Source of the DNA: Spisula solida
Lineage: Eukaryota > Mollusca > Bivalvia > Venerida > Mactridae
Direction of reading: 5' to 3'
NCBI GenBank assembly: GCA_947247005.1
Contig: OX365945.1
Span: 10,422,501 to 10,486,500 of the forward strand
Length of the DNA: 64,000 bases
Below, in pieces: positions 26,401 through 34,392 of the stretch (positions are counted from its first letter, which is position 1; the number at the start of each line of letters is the position of its first letter). The notes beneath the pieces are model-generated. The model had not been told where the DNA came from, ran no database searches, and saw only the letters and a program-made list of their open reading frames with translations. The position numbers and the translations under genes are program-made.

Positions 26401-29400
26401 TTTTCTTATTGTTTGACCTATTGACCTAGTTTTTGACCCCACATGACCCAACTTCGAACTTGACCTATATTTCATTGAGATACAACTACTGAACAAGTTT
26501 GCTGAAGATCTAAGCAAAATTGAAAGTGCTAGAGTGTTAACGGTGAAATGTCTAACGGACGGACGACGGACAAAAAACAATCACAAAAGCTCACCTTGCC
26601 ACTTTGAGGCAGGCAAGCTAAAAACAGTTGAATACATTTTAAACCAAGTTAGTCTTGACTCATTTCAAATATATAGTGAAATAATTGACATGTTTTCAGA
26701 TTGTTCCATTAAACATTTTCTTCTGAAGATAAAAATCATGATTACTTCATGAAAATAAGATAATATCACATACCAGTCTCATGAACTTCCCTGAAGATTT
26801 CTACGCTAGTTTCTAAGTTGTGGGGTACCGGATCTGCATCGCGGGAACCCGCTAACCATTGACTGACCTTGTCTTCACTTCCCACCTGTTGATTAGGTGG
26901 TCTCTTATTGCGTAGAGACACACTGGCACCGTTAACTTCCACACCTTTTTCTTGATACACTGATGGAAAAAATGGAGCATACAAGTGACCAAATTCAAAT
27001 TGATACACTCCCATAATATATTGTGGGGGGACAATGAACAACCCATTAATGACACCTACTATTCAAAAATTGACACTTTAATGGAAATCAAAGATTAACA
27101 ACAAGCTTTGATGATTTTAAAAATACTCATACTTAAATAAGCAGTTACTACATACTTAGGTAATAGCTTAAGGCTCACAGGGAAAATTGGGCATGCCCAA
27201 CTGTGTTGCCTCCATAAATAAAGTCTTAAATATTATTTTTAAGAAATGAAAAAAGTTCAATTTCAATAGATACAACAGATTTCCCAAAACCTATCAGCCC
27301 AACAGACATGTGTGACAAAATTTTATTTCTATTGAAAATTAATTGATCTGAATCTATAAAATTTCTATAATCTGTTTTCGAACAGATAAGATTTTTTTAT
27401 TTGTAACTTCCTTTAATGTAAAGAAAAATTCAAAAATTTAAATAGAAATGTAACCTTTTGATACACTATTTGTATTTTTCTTTCTCCGGGTTGGTGGCTT
27501 CTTGGTTTCTTCAAGCAGTATGGGACCATCACCAAATAATGGATCATCATTGGCAACTGATAGAGCTACACCATTACTTTCCATTGCTGCTTGATCTGAT
27601 TTCCCAATTTTTTTCTAAAAAATCAAACAGAACACAGGGTTTGAAAAACGGAACACTTTGACCATTCAACTGCAGACCGGTTAAATGCATACCAAAGCGA
27701 AATAATTGGCCATTTAATATTAGTTAAAAGGAAAGGCCTGTCTGGCAACTTCCTATACTGGAGTCATTGCAAACTATTTACAGTTGCATTCTAAGTTGCA
27801 AACTTATTGTTACTGGTTCTGCCTTCATCTTTGTTGTTGTTGTTGTTGTTATTATTCCTGTATAAAGTCTGACAGCATACATCCACCCAAGACATGATTC
27901 ACATAATCACATTGCTTTTTCCAACGTACAGTTTGCAAAAATTAGTCAATATCAGTAAGTCCATCAGTAAAATAGGTAGTCCTGATACAGAAGGGATATC
28001 TACATGTACAGAAATAAGACTGCATTTTTGAAAAATTGGAACTAAGAACAAGACTAGGCATTAGAACTGGTGTGATGTTTTATATACTTCATTTAATTTC
28101 TAGTAAAAAATTCATACTTTCTAAGCATAGCTACTACTAGTATTCAATATTCAATAACAAACCTTCTTAATAACTTGTTCACTTTTTGTTGGCTTCAGTT
28201 TCTTTAACTCCCTTGGCTTGGACTTGGAATTTACATTCTTCCTGTAATAAAAACAATTTAAGTGATATTCTAGTAATTACAATACGTCAGTTGAAAGGTT
28301 GTTTCTTGAACACTATTATTCTGACACAATCCAGTACCAGGGCTTTTTTTCACTATATACGAGGGGCCTATATTAGGCCTCTTCACAATTTCCTATAGGC
28401 CCCTTTCACAAACCTAAAAGGCCCCTTAATTCACAATTAAAATTTGCGTCATGGTTTTTGTAAAATCAACTTCACAAAGCACCAAACAAACAAATCACAG
28501 ATAACAGTCATATATTCCTGTACAGGACTTGATATAAAGTATTATATCATAGATACATGCATGTTTGGGAAAAAGCTGACAAAAAATGAACTAACATCTG
28601 AAAAATTTGTATCATAATTTGATGATTTATCGCGTTAAGTGTTTCACAATTTGAAAAGTTTCCGCGCCTACTTTTTCACAATTTTGAGAATTTTCGCGCT
28701 AAATTTTCACAAAACAAAAGGGCTTGGGCCTCTTTACAATTCAGCGAAAAAAAAAGCCCTGAGTACTCATTCAAAAATTAAGATTCCTGAGGGATTTTTT
28801 GTCTTCAAGTTTATGTTTTGCAATTACTCATAGTTGGAGCACAAATTACATAATCCCATCTGGTAACTGCATGTAAATGCATCAGCCCCAAGTGTCTATG
28901 GAGTAATGGGTTCACAGCAGTATCCACATCATGTTTAGACTAAAGAGTCCTATAATTTTACCGTTTAAATAATACAGTCAAACCTGTATTAAAGACCACC
29001 TGTAAACGAAGACACTTATTGGTTCACAAAACCTGTCTTCAAAGTTGATCAATTTTATTTATGATATTCCACCTAGATTATAAGGGACACCACCTGTCAA
29101 CAACAACCACTTTCTATTGTTCCCATCATGCATGGGTGGTCTTCACACACAGGTTTTACTATACTTCAACTTGGATCTGTTCAAAAACGCCAAGACCCAT
29201 ATCAGTAGACTATCAAACTAATTTCTTATAATTCAGACAAGAAACATGGAACTGAACCATGATTTTAAATGAAATTGACCCTTCAAACCAATATATTGAG
29301 GGTCAAAATCTGTTGAATGTGCAACAAACACAAATTTCAAGGATAACTCTTACCTTTTCTTGGAACCCAACAAGTTCTCATCATTATTTCCTGAAAGACA

Positions 29401-29940
29401 TACAGAAAACATCAATAGTAAAAATGAACAAATCCTGTATGTTTGCTATTTACATACAATTGAAACCTTTCAACACAAAAAGTAAATAATCTGCTCCACC
29501 TGGAAATTGAAGGCAGATAACTCATGATCAAGCAACAGTTTGAAGGTCTATATAGTTATCTCTTCATTACACTAAAAGTTAGACGAAATGTAAACCAGCA
29601 AATAGACAGAACATTTGTGAAACAAAATATAAATATTATGCCTGCAATCTTATAATGCCTGTCCCTGAGATTTCATTCATAAATGGAATTTCATACAGCT
29701 TTACTTATTTTTTTTTTGACCATCAGAAATTTGGCTATAAATTTTAAAAATAAAATGTAAAATACAGTACAAAATAAACTAAATGAGCCTTCAGTTTGAG
29801 CTCCTAATAGAACCCTGCTTACCTGAGGTATCTGTAGGGGAACTTGTAGCATCTATTGAATGTTTACACACTGCAGAAAATACAGCATCATGGTCAGAAT
29901 TCTTGTGTGATCCTTGATTTCTTCTTGAGTAGGTTCTCAT
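13752..29940 (-). CDS. 15-exon gene for a basic Ser/Thr-Pro-rich nuclear protein with an N-terminal YSR motif (3' end not resolved)
   Basis: Exons, in transcription order: 29823-29940, 29354-29390, 28163-28241, 27455-27614, 26774-26959, 25234-25395, 24510-24752, 23997-24077, 21257-21355, 19071-19152, 17973-18112, 17266-17294, 16545-16670, 16087-16206, 13752-14466. Every junction is AG/GT and every phase agrees, giving 792 residues plus one base. The start MRTYSRRN matches the YSR-type Pds5-binding motif of Wapl, Sororin and Haspin. A bipartite basic cluster (residues about 50-80, KKRKNVNSKSKPRELKK) looks like a nuclear localisation signal. Residues 195-270 are the only stretch that looks folded; the rest is polar, with many SP/TP sites and a short duplicated RSPVN/CSPVN unit near residue 725. 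No kinase, Wapl or other known domain is visible. The last listed exon ends in phase 1 at a good donor (GTAAGT), so at least one further exon lies to the left; a weak candidate ends at 8902 and adds only four codons. The family is not recognised; a chromatin or cohesion role is inference from the motif alone. Confidence 0.72.
14851..15285. mobile_element. MITE with long TIRs (CAGGCCCC ends)
   Basis: The outer about 55 bases are near-perfect inverted repeats (CAGGCCCCAATTCCAC ... GTGGAATCGGGGCCTG), including the palindromic CAGCTGAG core. No obvious target duplication. Located in the intron before exon 15 of the YSR-motif gene. Confidence 0.8.
15328..15650 (+). repeat. Repeat family B, copy 3
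   Basis: Full-length with an extra direct duplication of the GTTCATATACAACATCCATG segment (15449 and 15488). Located in an intron of the YSR-motif gene, antisense. Confidence 0.85.
16701..17040 (+). repeat. Repeat family L with tandem 122-base units
   Basis: AACAAGAGCGCCACAAGACA at the start, then TTTTTAGTAACAGTGACCTT recurs three times about 122 bases apart with near-identical intervening sequence. Intronic. Confidence 0.75.
17301..17640 (+). repeat. Repeat family C, copy 3 (diverged)
   Basis: AAACATGCATGTCTCCACGG, then two CAAAATCAATAGGGGTCA units; the end is lost. It starts six bases from exon 12 of the YSR-motif gene. Confidence 0.6.
18240..18546 (+). repeat. Repeat family I-like, copy 2 (diverged)
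   Basis: AAAGGGCCAGAACTAGAGC, GGGCCATAACTCTGCTAC and GACAGATGGATGGAC match the family I plan; ends in poly-C joined to the non-LTR fragment. Confidence 0.5.
18577..18930 (+). mobile_element. 5'-truncated non-LTR retrotransposon, C-terminus of ORF2 and 3' UTR
   Basis: Frame 18577-18753 ends FFPSSIVLWNHLPQHAVAK, the common C-terminal tail of CR1/Jockey-type reverse transcriptase proteins (SFFPRTIxxWNxLP), then stop. A 3' UTR with GTGAGGCGATCACTGAAA and a (GAT)n tail at about 18908-18922 follows, as usual for this class. It lies in an intron of the YSR-motif gene, antisense to it. A poly-C run (18547-18560) marks the 5' truncation. Confidence 0.75.
19370..19868 (+). repeat. Repeat family H
   Basis: AACTGTCACAGAGTGACCTA at the start; GTGTGACCTTGA units twice; GACAGACAGACCGACTGACA and GGGGTATAAC at the end. 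Intronic. Confidence 0.6.
19867..20474 (+). repeat. Repeat family M
   Basis: AACAAGAGCACCCCCTACGA at the start, directly abutting family H; two units with AGATAACTC.ATAAATAT; CTCGACTTTCTC near the start mirrors GAAAAGTCGAG at the end. Confidence 0.65.
20672..21035 (+). repeat. Repeat family K, copy 1
   Basis: GGAATTCCTATGTCTGACTT ... CTTGCCCATGGGTAAGTGAA ... GGGAATTTTAACACCCCT; matches 30308-30675. Confidence 0.75.
21443..21657. repeat. MITE family A, copy 3
   Basis: GCTGTAAAATCATATATTTT at the left, ATAACGATATTACAGTAA at the right, internal TTTCGTGGATTTTG and ATTTCGTGGACAAG. It begins 90 bases beyond exon 9 of the YSR-motif gene, in the upstream intron. Confidence 0.7.
21834..21994 (-). 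repeat. tRNA-derived SINE, copy 1
   Basis: The minus strand begins GGCCTCCGTAGCTCAATGGT (box A) with GGGTTCAAATCCGGGTT (box B), then a body shared with 62067-62200 (AGCTGACTGGCAAATAAAGG) and a poly-A tail (plus-strand T run 21835-21855). Intronic, in the sense direction of the YSR-motif gene. Confidence 0.85.
22228..22500 (+). repeat. Repeat family N, plus copy of an inverted pair
   Basis: ACAGTGATTTTTTTGCTTC ... TCGTGACAACTTGAAATTGG ... ATGTTCATAACTTTGTCAT. The reverse complement lies at 25935-26200 with high identity. Confidence 0.8.
22558..22848 (+). repeat. Repeat family B, copy 4
   Basis: Full-length, ending CGATACGGGGGCATAA; intronic. Confidence 0.85.
23211..23279 (+). repeat. 14-base minisatellite
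   Basis: TTTTATGAATCATGA units, about four to five copies with minor variants. Intronic. Confidence 0.85.
23905..23994. repeat. MITE family A, copy 4, abutting a splice donor
   Basis: Short member: AAAATTATTCGTTGGGATTT at the left, CCACGAAATTTAATCC inside, AATGATTTTACAGTA at the right, ending two bases from exon 8 of the YSR-motif gene. Confidence 0.7.
23997..24077 (-). CDS. Exon 8 of the YSR-motif gene, donor fused to a MITE end
   Basis: An 81-base exon (2+78+1) encoding a Thr/Gln/Lys-rich stretch ending SSRKKKTT. Its splice donor reads GTATACTGTAAAATC, where ACTGTAAAATC is the terminal sequence of a MITE (family A, 23905-23994). Everything beyond the first bases of the donor therefore comes from the transposon. 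Frame continuity with exon 9 supports use of the site. Confidence 0.65.
25234..25395 (-). CDS. Exon 6 of the YSR-motif gene, the most fold-like segment
   Basis: It encodes 53 codons of alternating hydrophobic and charged sequence (TTFVRILVPNPVLENVAL and onwards to a DKKILK end), unlike the low-complexity exons around it. The acceptor TTTAAAG is used because it alone gives the phase 2 entry required by the preceding exon; the stronger-looking CACAG at 25434 would break the frame. The donor is GTATGT. The sequence is read as part of a small domain with exons 5 and 7, but no family was recognised. Confidence 0.6.
25935..26200 (-). repeat. Repeat family N, minus copy of an inverted pair
   Basis: Reverse complement of 22228-22500 over about 270 bases; GGCCAAATAAAACAGAAAAA is exact in both. 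It sits between exons 5 and 6 of the YSR-motif gene. Confidence 0.8.
26258..26622 (+). repeat. Repeat family F
   Basis: TCAAGAGGATCATAGATCCT at the start; TTGACCTAGTTTTTGACCCC inside; GGACGGACGACGGAC then AAGCTCACCTTGCC...GGCAAGCTAAAAAC at the end. Intronic. Confidence 0.65.
28338..28761. mobile_element. MITE with CAGGGCTTTTTTT ends and 5-bp target duplication
   Basis: Inverted ends CAGGGCTTTTTTTC / GAAAAAAAAAGCCCTG flanked by AGTAC on both sides (28333-28337, 28762-28766). Located in intron 2 of the YSR-motif gene. The interior is rich in GGCCTC/GGCCCC segments. Confidence 0.8.
28973..29163. mobile_element. MITE with TACAGTCAAACCTGT ends
   Basis: Left TACAGTCAAACCTGT...GACCACC and right GGTGGTC...ACAGGTTTTACTATA are inverted. 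Located in intron 2 of the YSR-motif gene. Confidence 0.65.
29823..29940 (-). CDS. First coding exon of the YSR-motif gene
   Basis: The ATG at 29940 opens MRTYSRRNQGSHKNSD, followed by DAVFS. The TYSR...(D)xVFS pattern resembles the Wapl N-terminus (a TYSRK motif, then a DEVFS motif). The exon ends at 29823 with donor GTAAGC and leaves one base (phase 1), which joins the next exon as a Gly codon. Just upstream in transcript order the DNA reads AAAAATATAG then AATC before the ATG, so a 5' UTR intron acceptor immediately upstream is possible. No promoter was recognised. Confidence 0.65.
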
Positions 29941-30307
29941 GATTCTATATTTTTTATTATTTTCAACATTCAGCTCTTTCTAACAGATCTACTAACTATA
30001 CCATCAGATTTTGCTCTTGAAAAATAAACTGAAATAAATTTAAAACACTTGATTAATGACCTGAATGAAACATCTTTAAGTTTAAATTATGCTTTGATCA
30101 TAATTTAACAGGGCTACATATAAGGTTTTAGTCCATAGGGTATTTTACCCCAGAGTTTCAATTTTGATTGGGTTTTGACAAATTTTAATTGGGTATTTAA
30201 TAAAACTCAAAGGGTAAATGATCTTTTTTGTACTGTTTTTCACTGTAACATCCTTTCCTATTTGGGTATTTCAGATTGGGTTTGCTTTTTCTTACTGTAA
30301 CTCCCTC

Positions 30308-30675
30308 AGGGGTGTGGAATTCTTATGTCCGACTAGCCCGACTTGGGCTGTTTTGCCTGCTGTCAAGTTGATTTTTCCATCCAGCTTTCCCTTGGACAAG
30401 TGCAAAATTATCACAAGAAAAATATTATTAAGTGCATTATTTTACCTTAATGAGTTTAAAATCCCTAAATTACTGACCAAAATGATTTACTTAACAAACT
30501 CTGAATTACATCTAGTACTCAAATCCTTCACATGATAAATAATTGAATGAAACTGAAATTTTGTTGCTTTTTTGTGTTTTCCTGGGCAAGTAGATTTAGT
30601 TTTCGGGCAAGTGGATTTTTCAGTCAACTTGCCCATAGGCAAGTGAAAAATTTGGGAATGGCCACACCCCTGCTC
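30308..30675 (+). repeat. Repeat family K, copy 2
   Basis: AGGGGTGTGGAATTCTTATG at the start and GGGAATGGCCACACCCCTG at the end are inverted; the interior matches copy 1, including GCAAGTAGATTTAGTTTT. Confidence 0.75.
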
Positions 30676-32215
30676 CTTCCTATCAAAATATATTGGGTTT
30701 TTAAGAAAATTAATTGGGTAATTACCCTAATACGCAGCTTTTCTGTAGCTCTGATTTAATGAATTTCGTACATATCTATCCATCTATCTGTCATTTAATC
30801 CAGGGGACATAGACTTGACGCGTGTCTGACTATCACCAACAAAGAAAATTATTAAGAAACAGAGCATAAGTATTTATAAAAGAATGAAAAGTATGGTTAA
30901 AAAGGTTTAAACACCGAGCTGGTATCTTATATTTACCATTGGAGTTATATGGGACATTACACTGTTGTGTGGAGTAAATGCAACATCAAAGTAATTAAAC
31001 AGTATTGACCACGGCTCCCTTGCCATGCATCCGATTCTAGGCAATATCCGGAATTTGCACACTTTGCAACAACATGATAATAACATGTTTGGAATACCAC
31101 CACCGTAAAATCATGGTTGCAACAATATAACAATAACTCACTGTATAAATAAGATCAAGCCACAATTACTGAAGTTGCTCCTGTTTAACGCACAGCTTCA
31201 AAGTAGAACAGAAAAAACCAACAGAAAATGAAATTCGCAATGACGTCTGCGAACTGGCGGGAATAGTACATTTTTACCTTACAAAGTTGAAGAACTAAGA
31301 TTAAAGATCGAACAAACTTACCAGCCAGTAAGCTTCTTTGTTGACACTTGTAATTTAGATTGGATCAAACATATTATTTTAATAGTTTACAATTAAAACT
31401 GGCGGGCCCAACGCTTTATATTACCAAAATACCTCCAATATGAAGAGAGCTCATAACAACTTGTATGATTCGTCCCCGTTGATGTTCGCACTATCCAAAT
31501 AATGACGTAGGGTTGTTTGAGTCGTATTTTTTAAACGTCAAAATTTGGTCCTCAAAGCTAGTATAACGTTTGTAGTCAATCTTAAGGCGTATATCTATTA
31601 ATGTATTTGATACTAAGAGTCAGTATTGAATTGACGACATCGTGTGCCCCTGGGAAGAATAGCTCTATAGCTAATAGAATCTACACGCCAACATCGCATA
31701 CCTAAAACCTGTTTACTCGATTAATATGGCATTTGTGGGCACATAAATTGTATAGACTTACTGTTCATTCATAGCGTAACCGATATAATTATGTAAGTGA
31801 TCACTCTCAAAAGCAACGCAAAACACATATGCAATAACAAATACTTACCCTACTCAAGTAGCGCATAACGCGTGTGCCTCTGCCTTCGACAAACAGAACT
31901 GCCTTGTAAGACCTGAGAACGGGTTGTACGGTGTGAAACTAGCCTTTCAAAAAGGTGTCTTTAATGTCGCACTGTGTGAATGCTAGAGGTAGTTATAGGA
32001 CATATCAGTATAATTAGCTTTTTGTAAAACACTTTCGAGGTAAAGGGCCTACCTTTATGGTGCCCCGTGGTCCTGACATATTCGCCTTTCAAAGTTTGCC
32101 GCGTTCGTAACTAATAACAGTAGACATATGCTATCTATTTTTTAGTTGGCATAGGGTAGCTAGTAGTACAAAAGTCGATAGTTTTATAACATTTGCCAAC
32201 ATTTTGTTTCACAAA
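30676..32215. other. 5' flank of the YSR-motif gene
   Basis: Less repetitive and more GC-balanced than the neighbours around 31.2-32.1 kb, so promoters of the minus-strand gene and perhaps of the plus-strand VPxTPV gene may lie here, but no core element or exon was identified. Confidence 0.3.
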
Positions 32216-32379
32216 TAGTGCGGCCAAGATATGATGGCACAATAACATTTACACATGCTAATTAGCCAATGGGTTCATTTTCAACAGAAAGGGGTGCTTA
32301 TTTACAGTCAGGGTCAATAAACGCTTGTCTCGTATTACGTTTTCGCAATATGAGCAAATATAAGAGTCGCTTTTACATG

Positions 32380-32466
32380 TGCCTCGCTAGCTCAGTCGGT
32401 AAAGCGTTGGAAATACAACAATATTATGGAAGGAGGTTACTGGTTCGAGTCTCACTCTTGTGCATT
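32380..32466 (+). other. tRNA-like sequence inside the TIR element
   Basis: Box A-like TAGCTCAGTCGGTAAAGCG and box B-like GGTTCGAGTCT at roughly tRNA spacing. The anticodon arm (GGAAATACAACAATATTATGG) does not fold cleanly and the acceptor stem is poor, so it is probably a tRNA pseudogene or the head of a SINE, not a working tRNA. Confidence 0.45.
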
Positions 32467-32548
32467 TTTGGTAATGAATTGTATTCTTCAGTTCTAGTAA
32501 ACTTTTTTCTTAGTATATACCGTTACACGTTGATTATCTTGTTACATT

Positions 32549-32835
32549 TTTATGCCCCCGTATCGATCGATCGGGAGGCATATAGTGATTCACCTGTCCG
32601 TCCGTCCGTTCGTTCGTCCGTCCGGTTAACCCAAATTGACCGTTTCTTCTAGCATCATTATGGCTTGCTACAAAGCTTCCATACTTGCAGGGATGTTGTA
32701 TATGAACACTCTCCACATGCCTGTATCACCTGACCCCATTTTGACCTTCACCTTGACCTAATTTTGGACTTAGACTTATTCATGGACATTAGGCTTCCAC
32801 AGGGGGCATAAGCGTTTATTGAACGCAGTCTTGTT
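32549..32835 (-). repeat. Repeat family B, copy 5, inserted in the TIR transposon
   Basis: Full-length in minus orientation (TTATGCCCCCGTATCGATCG ... GAACGCAGTCTTGTT), interrupting the 32218-33611 element, so it inserted later. Confidence 0.85.
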
Positions 32836-32995
32836 TCTCATTCGTATACTTTCTCTATTCTGTATAATATTATATAATATTTTATTATATTTATCTAGAA
32901 TAATCGATTGAAAATTAATATTCTGTATGTATACATGTGTATATAAATTATATGAATTAACATTGTTCATCAGCAGTGTTTGTGACAGAATCATT

Positions 32996-33203
32996 TTAGA
33001 AATCTGCAAACTTATCATCACTATCACCATCAGCCTCGTCATAATCGATGTCATTATCATCAAAAGAATCCAGTGAAATTTTGTTTCTTCTTGATTTTCT
33101 TATGCGTGAAACCGTCCTTTTTGATACCCCTGTCATCGGGGTAGCTTGTTTCCTTGGACAGGACAACGGAATCACTGGCAGTTCTATTGATGCCTCTCGT
33201 GTT
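32996..33203 (-). pseudogene. Transposase-like helix-turn-helix remnant
   Basis: The minus frame ending at the TAA 32998-32996 reads ATPMTGVSKRTVSRIRKSRR, a typical HTH (TGVSxxTVxRI) preceded by a PVIPL segment and followed by an acidic tail (DDNDIDYDEADGDSDDKF). The same order is found at the N-terminus of uncharacterised animal DDE-transposase-derived proteins. A TGA lies immediately upstream in frame; the better N-terminus is in the next frame, so it is frameshifted or spliced. The catalytic DDE part is missing. Confidence 0.5.
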
Positions 33204-33388
33204 CAGAAGTCTAATACATTCGACACAATGCATCGTCCTTGCTGCGTTAAAACGATACATTTAGCCATAATTCAATTTATTGATGTGCAGCGTACACAGT
33301 TTATCTTGTTGTAAATAATACACCCACAAATACAGTTTTGTGAAAAGTGTGCGGAAAGGAAATTCGCGAAATAAAATAAAAATAAAAA

Positions 33389-33463
33389 AAGATTCGGATG
33401 GGATTCGAACCCAGACCGTCTGCGTTGAGATTAGAAACGTTACCACTAGACTATATAGTAAGC
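33389..33463 (-). other. Second tRNA-like sequence inside the TIR element
   Basis: The minus strand reads TAGTCTAGTGGTAACG (box A) and GGTTCGAATCC (box B), with a candidate acceptor stem ending in CCGAATC. The anticodon stem pairs badly. It is in opposite orientation to the first tRNA-like sequence and a similar distance from the other terminus. Confidence 0.45.
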
Positions 33464-33929
33464 ACAACGATCTTCATCCTTAATTAAATAAGTTAAAATA
33501 ACTTAACAAGCGCTTAGATGATCGTGATTTATTTACTTACCCGCGTTTTGATATGGGCTACAACCAGTGACGTTTACACAATGTTATTGTGCCATCATAT
33601 CTTGGCCGCACTATAGTAAACTCTAAACTGAGTGTTTTTAAAAGAACAATAAGAAAATGGTCACATATATAGGTCTATACATATGACAATACTAGACACA
33701 ATACATGTGTACATGCGTTTGCTCATAATTTATACTAGTACACGAAGATATGTTTGTAGATCTATATAAAATATTAAACATCTATAAATTGTTCTCTGAT
33801 AGATACGATATTTGTACATTGGCAGGCATGTGGACAGTCTGTGTTGAATTCATACGCCGACTTTAAACATAATCATAACGGATAACCGATGGAGGTTTTT
33901 AAGTAATTCAGAGGAGCTGTGTTGGTCAC

Positions 33930-34159
33930 AATGAAGCATTGGTCACTAGTCTAGCTGCATGGTTTTGGACTTTCTGCAGTCCGTCGAGCTGATGAGCTGG
34001 AATTCCAGTTTTATACCACCCATTACAAAACTCTATATGGGAATGTATGAGGCCATGAACTAGTGTTGATGTTGCATTTTGTGACTTGTGTTTTCGCATG
34101 ACTCTAAGATTCCTTAGTTGTACTTGTGAGCATCGAGGTCTCTGACATGGTAAACGCAT
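33930..34159 (-). mobile_element. Reverse transcriptase fragment of a non-LTR retrotransposon
   Basis: The minus frame contains STLVHGLIHSHIEFCNGWY and then LDGLQKVQNHAARLVTNAS, the conserved LVxSxxxYCN...LQxxQNxAARL block just after the RT domain of CR1/Jockey-like ORF2. Only this block remains; both flanks are unrelated. It lies upstream of the VPxTPV exons in antisense. Confidence 0.75.
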
Positions 34160-34392
34160 TTATCTTTGACTCCACTAATGTGTACACTTGAGATATCTAC
34201 TTCGGCCAACTCTTGTTTTTGTCATATATAAAATCAGATTCCGTTTGATAATTTATTCATTTTCAGTTTGTATTTGGTCATCCACATGACAGTGTACTAT
34301 TTGAGGCAACCATTCAGATGTTTCAGAACTTGTGCTTTAATGTACCGATTTAAATAAGCTGTCATTGAATTTTGACGATTTATTTATTTTAG

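Larger units (their letters stand above)
32218..33611. mobile_element. DNA transposon with perfect 32-bp TIRs and TA target duplication (Tc1/mariner-like)
   Basis: The ends GTGCGGCCAAGATATGATGG... (32218) and its exact reverse complement (ending 33611) match over 32 bases and are flanked by TA on both sides (32216-32217, 33612-33613). Inside: a tRNA-like sequence (plus), a family B repeat inserted in minus orientation, a helix-turn-helix coding remnant (minus) and a second tRNA-like sequence (minus). Perfect ends imply recent activity, but no full transposase is present, so it is non-autonomous or decayed. Confidence 0.8.

Noticed and set aside
13752..29940. Assignment as haspin or wapl
   Set aside because: The N-terminal motif fits, but no kinase motif or Wapl-domain exon was seen in the 15 exons or in the sequence to the left, so no symbol is given.
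32380..33463. Functional tRNA genes
   Set aside because: Boxes A and B are present, but the anticodon and acceptor stems pair poorly in both; listed as tRNA-like only.
34268..34355. Plus frame after a TTTTCAG reading FVFGHPHDSVLFEATIQMF as a possible extra exon of the VPxTPV gene
   Set aside because: The only nearby donor leaves phase 0, which does not match the phase 2 entry of the exon at 34393, and a stop follows at once.
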